Counted from the stretch's first letter, positions 1 through 9,785 are shown. The stretch: DNA of 63,666 nucleotides from Fulvivirga sp. (GCA_028280565.1 JANQLQ010000139.1:1-63666), one strand, 5' to 3'. Program-made: numbers and translations. Notes: generated by a model not told the origin, from the sequence alone.

Positions 1-9
1 CCAACCCCT

Positions 10-110
10 ATGGCCTGCTTACCCACATGCCTCAAATGTGCCGCGCTGTTCCTGGATGTCTCCCCTCCACACGCCATTTGAATTTTCAATGGTGCCCTGC
101 TTATACCTAG
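10..110 (+). repeat. Dispersed repeat, copy 1 (partner near 51548-51645)
   Basis: About 90 bp at the window start, including the CTCAAATGTGCCGCGCTG core, recurs in the same orientation at about 51548-51645 with scattered substitutions. It has no convincing reading frame. The left boundary may lie outside the window. Its nature (intergenic repeat or remnant of a mobile element) is unknown. Confidence 0.7.
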
Positions 111-198
111 AGGCGTTGAAGAAGGTGTTCTTTGATGGAACAAGCGGATAGTTACAACCCCTGGCACAAGTAGAATAAACCGTTAAGGTTCATTACAT

Positions 199-804
199 TT
201 GAAGTCAATCTTTACCACCTTCACTATGAGGATCATCGTTTTGCTCTTATGTCTCTTCCCTACAGTAGTCAAAGCCCAATTCCAAGACCTTTCTTATGGC
301 CCTGTAGCCGGTCTCAACATCTCTAACATTGCGGGAGATTTTTTTGACGATGCTGACAATCGCTACAATCTTTATTTCGGAGGGTTCGCTGAAATGCCTA
401 TTATTGGTCCATGGGGAGTACGGTCAGAAATGCTGTATTCTGCCCAAGGCGCTATAACGGAGGTACTAACTGCCGAGGTAATATGGAAGCTAGTATACAT
501 GAATATACCCATTATGGTCAAATACCAGGCGTATAAAGGTTTAAACCTCATGACCGGGATGCAGTTGGGAGTTTTACTTTCTGCCAAGACAGAATTAGAA
601 TCCAGTGTCTCGAACTTAGAAACTAACGTGGAGGATGAATTCAAAGGAGCAGGCTTTTCATGGGTAATAGGCGCAGAATACCGGCTGGAGATGGGGTTAG
701 GGCTAGGCATCAGGTATAATCTGGGCCTTTCAAACATTGACGATACCGATTTTGCAGAAGCCGAGAACCGGGTTTTTCAAATTGGCGCTAGTTTTGCCTT
801 TTAA
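199..804 (+). CDS. PorT-family outer membrane beta-barrel protein
   Basis: A 201-residue protein with an N-terminal signal peptide ending at about VVKA/QF, followed by alternating hydrophobic and polar strands typical of small Bacteroidota outer-membrane barrels (PorT / outer membrane protein beta-barrel family). The motif YGPVAGLNISNI near the mature N-terminus and the final strand ending in aromatic F (GASFAF) fit this family. The track start is TTG at 199. An ATG at 229 also gives a complete signal peptide and may be the real start. It stands alone, 231 bp before the aldehyde dehydrogenase. Function beyond an outer-membrane barrel is not known. Confidence 0.8.
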   Translation: MKSIFTTFTMRIIVLLLCLFPTVVKAQFQDLSYGPVAGLNISNIAGDFFDDADNRYNLYFGGFAEMPIIGPWGVRSEMLYSAQGAITEVLTAEVIWKLVYMNIPIMVKYQAYKGLNLMTGMQLGVLLSAKTELESSVSNLETNVEDEFKGAGFSWVIGAEYRLEMGLGLGIRYNLGLSNIDDTDFAEAENRVFQIGASFAF

Positions 805-1035
805 ACTCCGTAGTTCTCTGTGGTCTCCTCGGCTTGCTCCGCGGTGGAACAACGGACCACATGGCTACCGGTAAAAACCCATGATTTCAGCCTTTACCAT
901 ATCAATAATAAGCCCATCTTTGCAATTACATCTTAAGCAATAACTTTCAGCCGGGCCAAGTGACGGATTTAGGCAAATCCAAGGTTTAGATTTCACCCGG
1001 CAAGAACCATATTTTAATGCACAAACCCCATCACC

Positions 1036-2394
1036 ATGATATTCCAAAGCATCAATCCCAATGACCAATCCCTGGTGGCCGAGCACGAGGTAATGACCGA
1101 CAAGCAGGTACAACAGGCATTAGATAAAGCAGAACACGCCTTTACCTCGTGGAAAACAACAAGCTTCACCCATCGTGCCGACCTCATGCATAAGGTGGCG
1201 GCCGTGCTGCGTGAAAAAAAGGAGTATTACGCCCGGCTGATCACCTCTGAGATGGGCAAGGTGCTGAAGGAATCATTGGGCGAAGTAGAAAAATCAGCTG
1301 GGAATTGTGACTACTACGCTGAGAATGCAGAACGATTCCTAGGTGAGGAACCCATAGCCAGCGAGGCCCACCGTTCTTCGATCGTATTTGATCCTATGGG
1401 TTGTGTTTTTGCCATAATGCCCTGGAATTTTCCTTTTTGGCAAGTGCTCCGGTATTCAGCTAAAGCGCTTATGGCAGGAAATGTAACCCTTCTCAAGCAT
1501 GCTCCCAATGTGTGCGGTTGCTCCAAGGCCATTGCCGAAGCCTTTGAAGAAGCTGGTTTTCCCGAAGGGGTATTCCAATCCGTTATCGTGGACGTACCGC
1601 AGGTAGAAGGTATCATTGCAGCAAACATTGTCCAGGGAATAACCTTCACAGGGAGCGAAAAAGCAGGAGCAGCAGTGGGCGCACTGGCAGGAAAGCATAT
1701 CAAAAAATCCGTACTAGAGCTCGGCGGATCGGACGCTTTCATTGTCTTGGAAGATGCGGACGTCACGAAAGCCGCGGAAGTAGCCGTGCGTTCACGTATG
1801 CTGAACGCCGGCCAGGCTTGTAACGTAGCCAAAAGGTTTATTGCCGTTAAGCCCGTCGCCAATGATTTCCTCCATGAAATAGAGCAAAAGATCAAAGGGC
1901 TGGTACAAGGCGACCCGCTGGAAGGAGCCACCGACCTAGGCCCGCTGGCCCGCATCGACTTGGCAGAGAACCTCGGGCAGCAGTTGGACCGGTCCATTAC
2001 CAGCGGAGCCCAGGCGTTGATCCATGGCTCACAGCATGATTGTCATGTTTCACCTTCCTTGCTTACAGGTGTAAAACCAGGGCAGCCCGCCTTCGACGAA
2101 GAAACCTTCGGCCCGTTAGCGGCCGTTATCGAAGTGGATAATGAGGCTGAAGCCATTAAGATGGCCAATCACCATCGCTACGGCCTGGATGCTACCCTTT
2201 GGACCAAAGACCTGGACAAGGCCGCCCACATTGCCCGCCGGTTAGAAGCCGGGGGTGTTTTTGTGAATACTATGGTACGATCGGATTCCCGCTTTCCTTT
2301 CGGTGGGGTCAAAAAATCAGGGTACGGCAGGGAATTGTCTGCCTACGGGCTGAAGGAATTCGTGAATATCAAAGCCCTGGTCATAGACGAATAG
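1036..2394 (+). CDS. NAD(P)-dependent aldehyde dehydrogenase (succinate-semialdehyde dehydrogenase-like)
   Basis: A full-length 452-residue cytosolic aldehyde dehydrogenase oxidising an aldehyde to the acid with NAD(P). Visible catalytic residues are the oxyanion Asn131 in MPWNFPFW, the general base Glu228 in LELGGSD, and the nucleophile Cys262 in NAGQACN. The length and the early MGKVLKES segment match the short succinate-semialdehyde dehydrogenase-type group. The substrate cannot be fixed from sequence. Its position just before the sigma/FecR/SusCD genes suggests a role in oxidising aldehydes from sugar breakdown, but a hairpin at 2413-2446 separates it from them, so co-regulation is not certain. 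No signal peptide. Confidence 0.9.
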   Translation: MIFQSINPNDQSLVAEHEVMTDKQVQQALDKAEHAFTSWKTTSFTHRADLMHKVAAVLREKKEYYARLITSEMGKVLKESLGEVEKSAGNCDYYAENAERFLGEEPIASEAHRSSIVFDPMGCVFAIMPWNFPFWQVLRYSAKALMAGNVTLLKHAPNVCGCSKAIAEAFEEAGFPEGVFQSVIVDVPQVEGIIAANIVQGITFTGSEKAGAAVGALAGKHIKKSVLELGGSDAFIVLEDADVTKAAEVAVRSRMLNAGQACNVAKRFIAVKPVANDFLHEIEQKIKGLVQGDPLEGATDLGPLARIDLAENLGQQLDRSITSGAQALIHGSQHDCHVSPSLLTGVKPGQPAFDEETFGPLAAVIEVDNEAEAIKMANHHRYGLDATLWTKDLDKAAHIARRLEAGGVFVNTMVRSDSRFPFGGVKKSGYGRELSAYGLKEFVNIKALVIDE

Positions 2395-2412
2395 AGTAGT
2401 CTTTAGTACAGG

Positions 2413-2446
2413 GTCTTGAGTCTTGAGTAGGCTCAAGACTCAAGAC
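2413..2446. terminator. Perfect 15-bp hairpin after the aldehyde dehydrogenase
   Basis: Left arm 2413-2427 and right arm 2432-2446 are perfectly complementary around a TAGG loop. The arms contain two direct copies of TCTTGAG. It lies 18 bp past the stop codon and could work as a transcription terminator or mRNA 3' stabiliser, but no T-run follows. Confidence 0.5.
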
Positions 2447-2470
2447 TAGTTACTCCCGACTAAATTACCG

Positions 2471-2480
2471 CAAACGTTTG
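2471..2480. promoter_or_regulatory. Palindrome CAAACGTTTG upstream of the sigma factor gene
   Basis: A perfect 10-bp palindrome in an AT-rich stretch about 95 bp before the predicted sigma factor start. It may be an operator. There is no other support, and a palindrome this short can occur by chance. Confidence 0.2.
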
Positions 2481-2574
2481 TTAAGGTTTGAAAATTGATT
2501 TTTTTTAGTTAACATGGCGAATCTAAAGATTTTTGTAGACCGGTACGTGGGGCAAGGGATAAGACCATGTAGTA

Positions 2575-3207
2575 TTGAAGATCACTAAAAAGAATACGAA
2601 AACAAAGGAATTGCCCATTGCGCAAGACAGGCAAAAAGCGGTTCAGCAAGCCTTTGAGAAGTATTTTGATCGGCTTTATGCGTATGCATTTGTGATCACC
2701 CATTCCGAAAGCCGCGCAAAAGATGCGGTTTCCGAAGTCTTTTTTAATTTGTGGAACTCCGGGCGTGCGATAGAAGACATTACCCACCTGGAAGGGTACC
2801 TCTTTGTCGCTGTAAAGAACCAAGCTATTCGTGAAGCCTCTTCTGACCTAGCCGGTTTTGAAAGCTTTGGCTATGACCAAGCCACCAGGCTCATTGAGCG
2901 GATCAATCCTGAAGACCTCCTGATCGGGCAGGAACTTGAAGCGTTCATTGCCAAAGTTGTAGATGAACTGCCACCTCAATGTCGCGCGGTCTTTCGAATG
3001 ATCCGTGAAGAAAATAAGAAGTATAAAGAGGTAGCTAAAGAGCTCGGATTGTCTCCAAGTACGGTCAAACACCACCTAATTACGGCCGTTCGGAAGATCC
3101 GCGAAGCTCTCGAGGAGCACTTCGATGAAGCCAGCATTTTACATATCTCCTCTTACACGGCAAGCTATACCGGGTTGGCAGTCTTGTTGTTACAATTATT
3201 TCAATGA
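2575..3207 (+). CDS. ECF-type RNA polymerase sigma-70 factor
   Basis: A 210-residue sigma factor with region 2 at about residues 24-90 (FEKYFDRLYAYAF ... VSEVFFNLW) and region 4 at about 130-185. The recognition helix is LGLSPSTVKHHLITAVRKIREAL. The start is TTG at 2575; no in-frame ATG lies close to the domain start. This is the usual Bacteroidota PUL arrangement: the sigma factor is held by the FecR anti-sigma encoded next (135 bp downstream) and released when the SusC transporter signals substrate. It probably drives the susC promoter and possibly its own. A hydrophobic tail (about 195-210) is present but no clear transmembrane role can be assigned. Confidence 0.9.
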   Translation: MKITKKNTKTKELPIAQDRQKAVQQAFEKYFDRLYAYAFVITHSESRAKDAVSEVFFNLWNSGRAIEDITHLEGYLFVAVKNQAIREASSDLAGFESFGYDQATRLIERINPEDLLIGQELEAFIAKVVDELPPQCRAVFRMIREENKKYKEVAKELGLSPSTVKHHLITAVRKIREALEEHFDEASILHISSYTASYTGLAVLLLQLFQ

Positions 3208-3342
3208 ATTAAGCATTTCTTTGTCTCTTGCCGGGTTTTTAGGATCTTTTAGTTAAAAGATCATAATTCTTGACCTGGGTACTAGACCATCTTTTATCCG
3301 TCCTGCTCTTTCTTTTACAAAACCAGTAAACCAGGTCCCGGA

Positions 3343-4338
3343 ATGGATGATATCCTAATTAAAAAGGCAACGAATCAACCCCTGACGTTGGAAGAGGAGC
3401 TCAAACTGGAGCAATGGCTCCGATCGGATAAGAATAATCACAAAATTCTGAATCAGGTAAAACTGGCCTTACACGCACCCCTTTCTGACCAGCGCCAGTC
3501 ACCAAAACAAGAGGTGTGGCAAGACATTGTGAACCGGGTAGAATCTAAAGACCATGCGGACAGTCCTGCTCACAGCCAGGATAGTTGGTGGGGTCAATTT
3601 TTGCGTGCGGCAGCGGTGCTGGTGATAGCGGCCCTGGTAGGTGTCGTGATTTACCAATACAAAGAAGTGCGGCCGGGACAAGCCGTTGTGGAGGTAAAAT
3701 GGATTGAAAAAGAGAGCTTAAAAGGTCAAAAACTGGCTTTTACTCTGCCCGACGGCACCAAGGTGAGGCTTAATGCAGGGAGTAAAATATTAACCCCCGA
3801 AAGTTTTACAGGTGCCAAGCGCCAAGTGAGCTTGGTAGGAGAAGCTTTTTTCGAGGTGACCGAAGACCCTAGCAAACCCTTTTACATTAATACAGAGGAG
3901 GTTACTGTAAAAGTGCTGGGTACTTCGTTCAACGTTAAGGCATACCCGTTGGAAAATGATATTCGAGTAGCTGTGGCCACGGGAAAAGTATCCGTTAAGG
4001 GCAAGGACACCAAGGAAAATGCCATACAACTCAAACCCGGACTTATGACCGCCTTTTCTAAAACTACGAGGACATTTTCCACGGAAGAATTCGACTGGGA
4101 AAGTGAATTGGGTTGGAAAGATAATAGCCTTGTATTCAAAGAGGCCCGTATCTCTAGGGTGATTTACGAACTCTCCAAGTGGTACGGGGTAGAATTCATA
4201 CTGGAAAAAGAACTTGACAATAACAAAGATTTTACCGCTCACTACAAGAACCCGACATTGATGGCTGTATTGGATGGGCTGTCTTTTGTATATGATTTCG
4301 ATTATGAGATCCAGGGAGATGAAGTGATCATTAAATAG
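3343..4338 (+). CDS. FecR-family anti-sigma factor (DUF4974)
   Basis: A 331-residue inner-membrane protein: a cytoplasmic N-terminal part, one transmembrane segment at about residues 86-105 (AAAVLVIAALVGVVIYQY), a periplasmic FecR domain at about 115-215 (LPDGTKVRLNAGS, VSLVGEAFFEV), and a C-terminal DUF4974 domain at about 260-331. It receives the signal from the N-terminal STN domain of SusC and controls the sigma factor just upstream. It ends 156 bp before susC. Typical length and gene order make the call secure. Confidence 0.95.
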   Translation: MDDILIKKATNQPLTLEEELKLEQWLRSDKNNHKILNQVKLALHAPLSDQRQSPKQEVWQDIVNRVESKDHADSPAHSQDSWWGQFLRAAAVLVIAALVGVVIYQYKEVRPGQAVVEVKWIEKESLKGQKLAFTLPDGTKVRLNAGSKILTPESFTGAKRQVSLVGEAFFEVTEDPSKPFYINTEEVTVKVLGTSFNVKAYPLENDIRVAVATGKVSVKGKDTKENAIQLKPGLMTAFSKTTRTFSTEEFDWESELGWKDNSLVFKEARISRVIYELSKWYGVEFILEKELDNNKDFTAHYKNPTLMAVLDGLSFVYDFDYEIQGDEVIIK

Positions 4339-4400
4339 TACCCATAACCTAATCTAAAATAGGATGAAAAGAAATACTGAGAATACCAGCTAAAGGAAAA

Positions 4401-4451
4401 AGCCCAGCTACTGGAAACCATCGCCAAATGCTTAGCCGGTAAAACTGGGCT
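4401..4451 (+). promoter_or_regulatory. Hairpin-forming leader upstream of susC
   Basis: AGCCCAG at 4401-4407 pairs with CTGGGCT at 4445-4451, with partly complementary inner sequence (TACTGG / CCGGTA). It lies in the 156-bp fecR-susC gap, so it would be in the susC 5' leader. It could be an attenuator or RNA-binding site. Only the inverted repeat is seen. Confidence 0.3.
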
Positions 4452-4494
4452 CAAGATCGGATTTAATAAACGTATTTACCAAACCCTAATTAGT

Positions 4495-7400
4495 ATGCAT
4501 GTAAAACTACAAAAAAAACTGCTGAGGATGACCCGGTATACCCTATATAGCTTTATCCTCCAAGGCTGTTTTTATTCCTTTGCACTCTCTGCAACTACGG
4601 AAGCTCAAACCAAAAAGCTGAACGAAATATACTTGCAGATAGAGTTACGAGAAGCTACGCTCATCGAGGCCTTTTCCAATATCGAGAAAAAAACGGACTT
4701 CACTTTCGCCTACCGGTCAGGAGACTTGCCCTCCGTGCCGGTATCGATCGCCAGTAACGAGATCACCCTTTATGATCTGCTGATGGATATCTCGTTCCAA
4801 TCCAAAGTAGCTTTTAGACGCGTAAACGGGACCATCCACGTGAAAATGATGGATACCAAAGAAGCAGTTACGGATGATCTTCCACTGCCGGCGATCGAAT
4901 TCACCGTTTCAGGGCGTATCATTGATGAAGAAGGCGAGCCGCTTCCCGGGGCTACCGTGGTTGAAAAAGGTACGGCCAATGGGACCGTATCGGATTTTGA
5001 AGGTCAGTTTACACTCACAGTAGCGGATGCCAACGCCATATTGGTTATATCCTATGTAGGCTACCTTAGCGAAGAGTACGCCGTCAATGGTCAAAGCTCC
5101 GTGGAGGTGAACCTAACCCTGGATGTGCTAGGGCTGCAAGAGATCATCGTAGTCGGGTACGGTACCCAGCGGAAAAGAGATGTGACCGGTGCGGTGTCTT
5201 CCATCAAAACAGAAGACATACAAAGAGCTGTGACTACCACCGCCGATGAATTCCTGCAAGGGCGCGTAGCGGGCGTGGTGGTAAACCAATCGTCTAACGC
5301 CCCGGGTGGAGGCATAGACATCCGGATCCGGGGAACGAACAGCTTTGGTACCGGCAATGAGCCCCTTTTTATCGTAGACGGTATCCCCATTAACAACTCC
5401 GGGCTACGGGGCGACCTGGAATCACCCACCTTTTTCACCGGGGGTACCCGCCAAAACCCTTCACTCAACCCCTTGAGTACCATCAATCCACAGGATATCG
5501 AGTCCATCGAGGTGCTCAAAGATGCTTCTGCCACAGCCATCTATGGATCCCGTGCAGCAAATGGCGTGGTGCTGATCACTACCAAAAGAGGGTTTAGTGG
5601 GCAATCCGTACTGGAGTTTTCGGCGTCGGTAGGGGTGCAGGAGGCTACATTACTCCCGGACCTCCTTGATGCCCGCCAATGGATGCAGTTGAATAACGAT
5701 GCCCGGGTAAACAGTGGCCTGGATCCCGTATACACCACGGACGACCTAAACAACCCCGCAAACGATACCGATTGGCAGGATGAACTCTACCGGTCCGCCA
5801 TTGTCCAAAACTACCAAATACTGTCACGAGGCGGCAACGATAAAACGCAATATGCCTTTTCTGGAGGGTATTTTAACCAGCAAGGCGTTATTGAAGGAAT
5901 GGACCTAGAGCGCTTTTCCGCCCGCTTGAACCTGGACCAGCAGTCGACCAGCTGGCTGAAAGTGGGGTCTAATGTTACCATGTCCCGTACCATCCAGGAT
6001 GTCGTCATCACCGAGGGAGGGGATGTTTCGGTGACCCGGAATGTTAACGAGATGGTACCCCTTCAACCCGTTACGTTCGGGGGATTGCACCTGAACAACC
6101 AGGATTTCTTCCCGCCGGACGGTGGCCCGGCCCTAGACCTGGGCCTCAGCGCGGCAGGTGTTTCCAATAAGCCCAACCCGATGTTCTACGCCAACCGGGT
6201 GAAAAACGAGATCGTAACGGATCGTGTTTTAGCCGGTGTTTTCGGCGAGCTTCAGTTCACCAAGGACCTAAAATTCCGTACCACGTTAGGAGCGGACGTG
6301 ATCAACCAGAAAACGCTCTATTTCGCCCCGTCCGAAGAGCTTCGAGGGGTTCAATTCCGGCAGTCTAGCGCGGTGAATTCCTATAGGACGGTAAGTAACC
6401 TGAGTATCCAAAACCAACTGTCCTATGCCAAGCAGTTTGGCGATCACAATGTGTCGGCTACTGTCGTTCATGAAGCACAAACCTATCGTGTGGAAGGGTT
6501 GGTCACCCTGGCGCAGTCGATTAGCAACTTTACCACCAATTTCAACTATGCGGGCGATGATTTTGGGGATTTGGACAAGCGACCTAGTACGAATAAATGG
6601 GCGCTGGACTCTTACCTGGGTAGGATCAATTACAGCTTTAAAGACCGGTACCTATTCACACTATCAGGCAGAAACGATGGGTCGTCACGCTTTGGCCCTG
6701 GCAACCGGCGGGAGTTTTTCCCCTCGTTTTCTGCGGGATGGATCCTTTCGGATGAAAGCTTTTTCGACGTCCGGCAGATCAGCAATTTAAAACTTAGGTT
6801 CGGCTGGGGGCGAGTAGGGAATTCCGAAATAGGGACCTTCGAATTTGTCTCTACTTCCCGAAATGCTACTGCACTATTTGGTGTGGACGGCATCACCCAA
6901 CGAAGAGATGGGCTCACCCCAAGGGAATTGCCCAACGAAGCTTTGCAATGGGAGCCCACCCGGCAAGTGAATATCGGGGTAGACGTAGGGTTCTTACAAG
7001 AGCGATTTACCCTTAGTGCGAACTACTACGACAAATTGACGACCGACCTGCTCTTCCGTGCCGACCTGCCCCGGTCGAGCGGTTTCCAGGATATCCGCGT
7101 GAACGTCGGGGAAGTCAGCAATACGGGGTGGGAACTTGAACTCGGGGGATTTGTCGTGAATAGTACAAACCTTACCTGGCATTCTTCTTTTAATTATTCC
7201 CGTAACAAAAACGAGGTACTGAGGATCGATGGGCTACAAGATACCGTTTTTTTGAGCAACGGCGACCGTGCGCTGATCGTGGGTGAACCCCTTAACACGT
7301 TAAGAGGCTACCGTGTAGATGGACTTTTCCAAGTGGGCGATGACATTGAAAACAGCGCCCAGCCCGGCGCTCAACCCGGCGAGAGAAGATATGTGGATGT

Positions 7401-7932
7401 AGACGGAGATCGTAACATCGACGATGATGACCGCGTGCTATTGGGTTCCACACTTCCTGTTAGCTCCTGGGGCTTTACCAATACCTTTTCCTACAAGGGA
7501 TTAGAGCTTTCCATCTTCTTGCAAGGGCTAGGAGGTATGGAAAAATTCAACGAGCTTTTCGAAACCACGGAAAAACTTAACGGCCGGGAGAATGCTTCCC
7601 AACGCGTGGAGGATCGCTGGACCCCGGAAAATCCCAATACTGATGTAGAACGTGCGGTTTTTTCAGGGAAAGTAAATCCCGCACGACAGGCAAGGAACGA
7701 TCGTTTCATCGAAGATGCCAGCTTTTGGAGGCTTAAAAATGTGTCGCTGTCCTACAACTTCCCGAAAGCCATGATCTCCCGCATGGGAGTTAATGCCTTG
7801 AGGCTTTCCCTAAGTGGACAGAACCTGGCCACCTTTACCGATTTTACGGATACAGACCCCGAGGCTGGGGCGAGCCAGAGAGCCCATCCTTTGGTGAGAA
7901 CATACACCCTAGGATTAAACGTGACATTTTAA
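4495..7932 (+). CDS. SusC/RagA-type TonB-dependent outer-membrane transporter with STN signalling domain
   Basis: A 1145-residue outer-membrane transporter for oligosaccharides. Order of parts: signal peptide; STN (secretin/TonB N-terminal) domain at about 45-115, which contacts FecR; carboxypeptidase-D-like domain at about 130-215 (GRIIDEEGEPLPGATV); TonB-box-like VVGYGTQRKRDVTG; plug domain at about 225-345 (VDGIPINN, SIEVLKDASATAIYGSRAANGVV); then a 22-strand-type barrel ending in aromatic VTF. The STN domain makes it a transducing SusC, matching the sigma/FecR genes upstream. susD follows after 21 bp. SusC is thought to form the import pore with SusD as lid. Confidence 0.97.
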   Translation: MHVKLQKKLLRMTRYTLYSFILQGCFYSFALSATTEAQTKKLNEIYLQIELREATLIEAFSNIEKKTDFTFAYRSGDLPSVPVSIASNEITLYDLLMDISFQSKVAFRRVNGTIHVKMMDTKEAVTDDLPLPAIEFTVSGRIIDEEGEPLPGATVVEKGTANGTVSDFEGQFTLTVADANAILVISYVGYLSEEYAVNGQSSVEVNLTLDVLGLQEIIVVGYGTQRKRDVTGAVSSIKTEDIQRAVTTTADEFLQGRVAGVVVNQSSNAPGGGIDIRIRGTNSFGTGNEPLFIVDGIPINNSGLRGDLESPTFFTGGTRQNPSLNPLSTINPQDIESIEVLKDASATAIYGSRAANGVVLITTKRGFSGQSVLEFSASVGVQEATLLPDLLDARQWMQLNNDARVNSGLDPVYTTDDLNNPANDTDWQDELYRSAIVQNYQILSRGGNDKTQYAFSGGYFNQQGVIEGMDLERFSARLNLDQQSTSWLKVGSNVTMSRTIQDVVITEGGDVSVTRNVNEMVPLQPVTFGGLHLNNQDFFPPDGGPALDLGLSAAGVSNKPNPMFYANRVKNEIVTDRVLAGVFGELQFTKDLKFRTTLGADVINQKTLYFAPSEELRGVQFRQSSAVNSYRTVSNLSIQNQLSYAKQFGDHNVSATVVHEAQTYRVEGLVTLAQSISNFTTNFNYAGDDFGDLDKRPSTNKWALDSYLGRINYSFKDRYLFTLSGRNDGSSRFGPGNRREFFPSFSAGWILSDESFFDVRQISNLKLRFGWGRVGNSEIGTFEFVSTSRNATALFGVDGITQRRDGLTPRELPNEALQWEPTRQVNIGVDVGFLQERFTLSANYYDKLTTDLLFRADLPRSSGFQDIRVNVGEVSNTGWELELGGFVVNSTNLTWHSSFNYSRNKNEVLRIDGLQDTVFLSNGDRALIVGEPLNTLRGYRVDGLFQVGDDIENSAQPGAQPGERRYVDVDGDRNIDDDDRVLLGSTLPVSSWGFTNTFSYKGLELSIFLQGLGGMEKFNELFETTEKLNGRENASQRVEDRWTPENPNTDVERAVFSGKVNPARQARNDRFIEDASFWRLKNVSLSYNFPKAMISRMGVNALRLSLSGQNLATFTDFTDTDPEAGASQRAHPLVRTYTLGLNVTF

Positions 7933-7953
7933 AATAGTTAGAAGCATTTTATT

Positions 7954-9531
7954 ATGAAAATATATAAGCCACTTATACCCGTCATCACCTTGCTGGGCCT
8001 TTTTATCGCGCCAGGCTGCAATAACTTGCTTGACGAGGAACCTGAAGACAGGATCATCCTGGAACAATTGTACAACACGGATGAAGATTTGACCAATGCC
8101 GCATATGGTATCTATAACCCTTTTTTAGAAGACAACAACTACCGCAGGGGACGTATCATGTACCTGCTGGGGATGAGAACCGACGAGGTAAAACTGAGCG
8201 ATGACCGTATTGGCGAAGCAAGTGTTTTAGACCTTGCTACCTTCAATATGAATACGGACAACCGTTTCATACGTGACGCTTGGAGACTTTATTACAACGT
8301 AATCAACCGTGCCAATATCATGATAGAAAGGGCACCCGACGCCGAATCCGCGTCACAAGGGGTGAAAAGCCGGGTAATCGCCGAAGCCTACCTGGTACGA
8401 GCCTTTTGCTACTTTAACCTGGTGCGGCTATGGGGTGATGTGCCGTTGCAGCTGTCCTTTACGGCGTCTATCGAGGGAGCCCGGCTGCCCCGGACCAGCG
8501 CCGAAACCGTTTATGCCCAAATCATCGAGGACCTTCGGCATGCGGCGGGCGAAATTGATACTGATGTGATCCTGCCCACCGTATCCGGTAATATTGACCA
8601 GGGCAGGGTAACTTTAAGTTCGGCACATACTTTACTAGCTGATGTATACCTCACCCTGGGAAATTTTGCACAGGCAGAGGAATATGCACGCCGGGTAATG
8701 GACAGCGGCCTGCATGGCCTTTGGCCGAATTACGGAGATGTGTTTTCCATTGCATCGCAATACGACGAACTGCCCGGCGCGCCGAATGCCGAATCCATTT
8801 TCCAATTGTCCTTTGACCCCGACCGCGGCATAGGCAGCCGGTTTGCCACCCAAACCTTTCCCCGTGACCAAATACTTCCCTTCGCAGCCCAGGCCAGCAG
8901 GGTAGGAGAAGGGTTCTTCGATGTAGACGAAAGCTCATTTAACGCCTTCGACCCGGCAGATTTGAGGCGCAATTATATTTTTCCTGATTCCCTGGTCACC
9001 GGCAGCGGGTCAGACAGCCCCTTACCCGCAAGGGATACACTGGTCACATTTTCCGGGCAAACGGTGGTCTTCAATGAAGAAGAGCCCTATTTCATTCTTA
9101 AATACAGGGCCGATGACCCTACCAACCGGTTCCAGTGGGGCTCCAACCCGTGGCCGTTGTATCGCTATGCCGAGATACTTTTGATCTATGCGGAAGCCAT
9201 CGTGGAGCAAAGAACCCCTTCACAAGCAGAACTCGACGAATCCGTCAACAGGTTACGAGCGCGCGCCGGTTTACCTGCTATCATCACAGCGAGTGGACAA
9301 GAGGGCATACGACAGGCCATTCGCGATGAACGATATGCTGAGCTATACTTTGAAGGCAAGCGGTTTTTCGACCTTGTGCGGTGGGGGGAATTGGTAAACA
9401 CCATTAACAACCGGGACTTTGGTTACCCTATCGGGAATACCATTGACGAACGGTACGAGTTGCTCCCCATACCATTAGAAGAGATTTCGACAAATCCCGA
9501 TATAGGGGAAAACAATCCGCCTTGGAATTAA
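7954..9531 (+). CDS. SusD/RagB-family nutrient-binding outer-membrane lipoprotein
   Basis: A 525-residue surface lipoprotein. The lipobox cysteine is in IAPGCNNLLDEEP, so the mature protein would be lipid-anchored. The N-terminal helical TPR-like part includes AEAYLVRAFCYFNLVRLWGD, the SusD signature. The C-terminal RagB/SusD domain includes RYAEILLIYAEAI and RAGLPAI and the final ERYELLPIP segment. It forms the lid of the SusC pore and binds the glycan. It is 21 bp after susC and followed by a strong hairpin (9541-9577), so the transporter pair may be a separate transcript from the enzyme operon. Confidence 0.97.
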   Translation: MKIYKPLIPVITLLGLFIAPGCNNLLDEEPEDRIILEQLYNTDEDLTNAAYGIYNPFLEDNNYRRGRIMYLLGMRTDEVKLSDDRIGEASVLDLATFNMNTDNRFIRDAWRLYYNVINRANIMIERAPDAESASQGVKSRVIAEAYLVRAFCYFNLVRLWGDVPLQLSFTASIEGARLPRTSAETVYAQIIEDLRHAAGEIDTDVILPTVSGNIDQGRVTLSSAHTLLADVYLTLGNFAQAEEYARRVMDSGLHGLWPNYGDVFSIASQYDELPGAPNAESIFQLSFDPDRGIGSRFATQTFPRDQILPFAAQASRVGEGFFDVDESSFNAFDPADLRRNYIFPDSLVTGSGSDSPLPARDTLVTFSGQTVVFNEEEPYFILKYRADDPTNRFQWGSNPWPLYRYAEILLIYAEAIVEQRTPSQAELDESVNRLRARAGLPAIITASGQEGIRQAIRDERYAELYFEGKRFFDLVRWGELVNTINNRDFGYPIGNTIDERYELLPIPLEEISTNPDIGENNPPWN

Positions 9532-9540
9532 ACCAGGCAA

Positions 9541-9577
9541 AGGCTTTGAGATCGGCGATAAGCCGGTTTCAAAGCCT
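9541..9577 (+). terminator. Hairpin after susD
   Basis: Arms 9541-9556 and 9562-9577 form a 16-bp stem (two G-U wobbles) around a GATAA loop, starting 9 bp after the susD stop. It could terminate, or partly terminate, the susCD transcript and so set a lower level for the downstream enzymes. There is no strong T-run. Confidence 0.55.
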
Positions 9578-9633
9578 AACCGTCCAAACATTATCATTAC
9601 AAATACCGATACATGATCCTAGTTTAATGTCGT

Positions 9634-9745
9634 TTAAGTTAAGCATACCCATCGCACCCCTAACCCCTGGAGGGGCAATCCACTGTGAGGTTGGTTCCCC
9701 TTTAGGGAGATTTAGGGGTGAGCGTTGGCCTTATCTAAACGGCGT
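9634..9745 (+). repeat. Dispersed repeat, inverted relative to 31995-32105
   Basis: About 105 bp between susD and the enzyme operon matches the reverse complement of about 31995-32105. Shared blocks include CCCATCGCACC, GGTTCCCCTTTAGG and GAGCG.TGGCCTTA. The two copies in opposite orientation enclose the 22-kb enzyme block. No coding frame. Confidence 0.75.
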
Positions 9746-9785
9746 CAGATCCGCGTTTAACTACCTGTAAACTTGCACCCATACT

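Noticed and set aside
1314-1997. Long reverse-strand frames inside the aldehyde dehydrogenase, susC and the giant secreted gene
   Set aside because: They lie antisense to clear family genes, match no family, and have Ser/Pro/Cys-rich translations typical of shadow frames.
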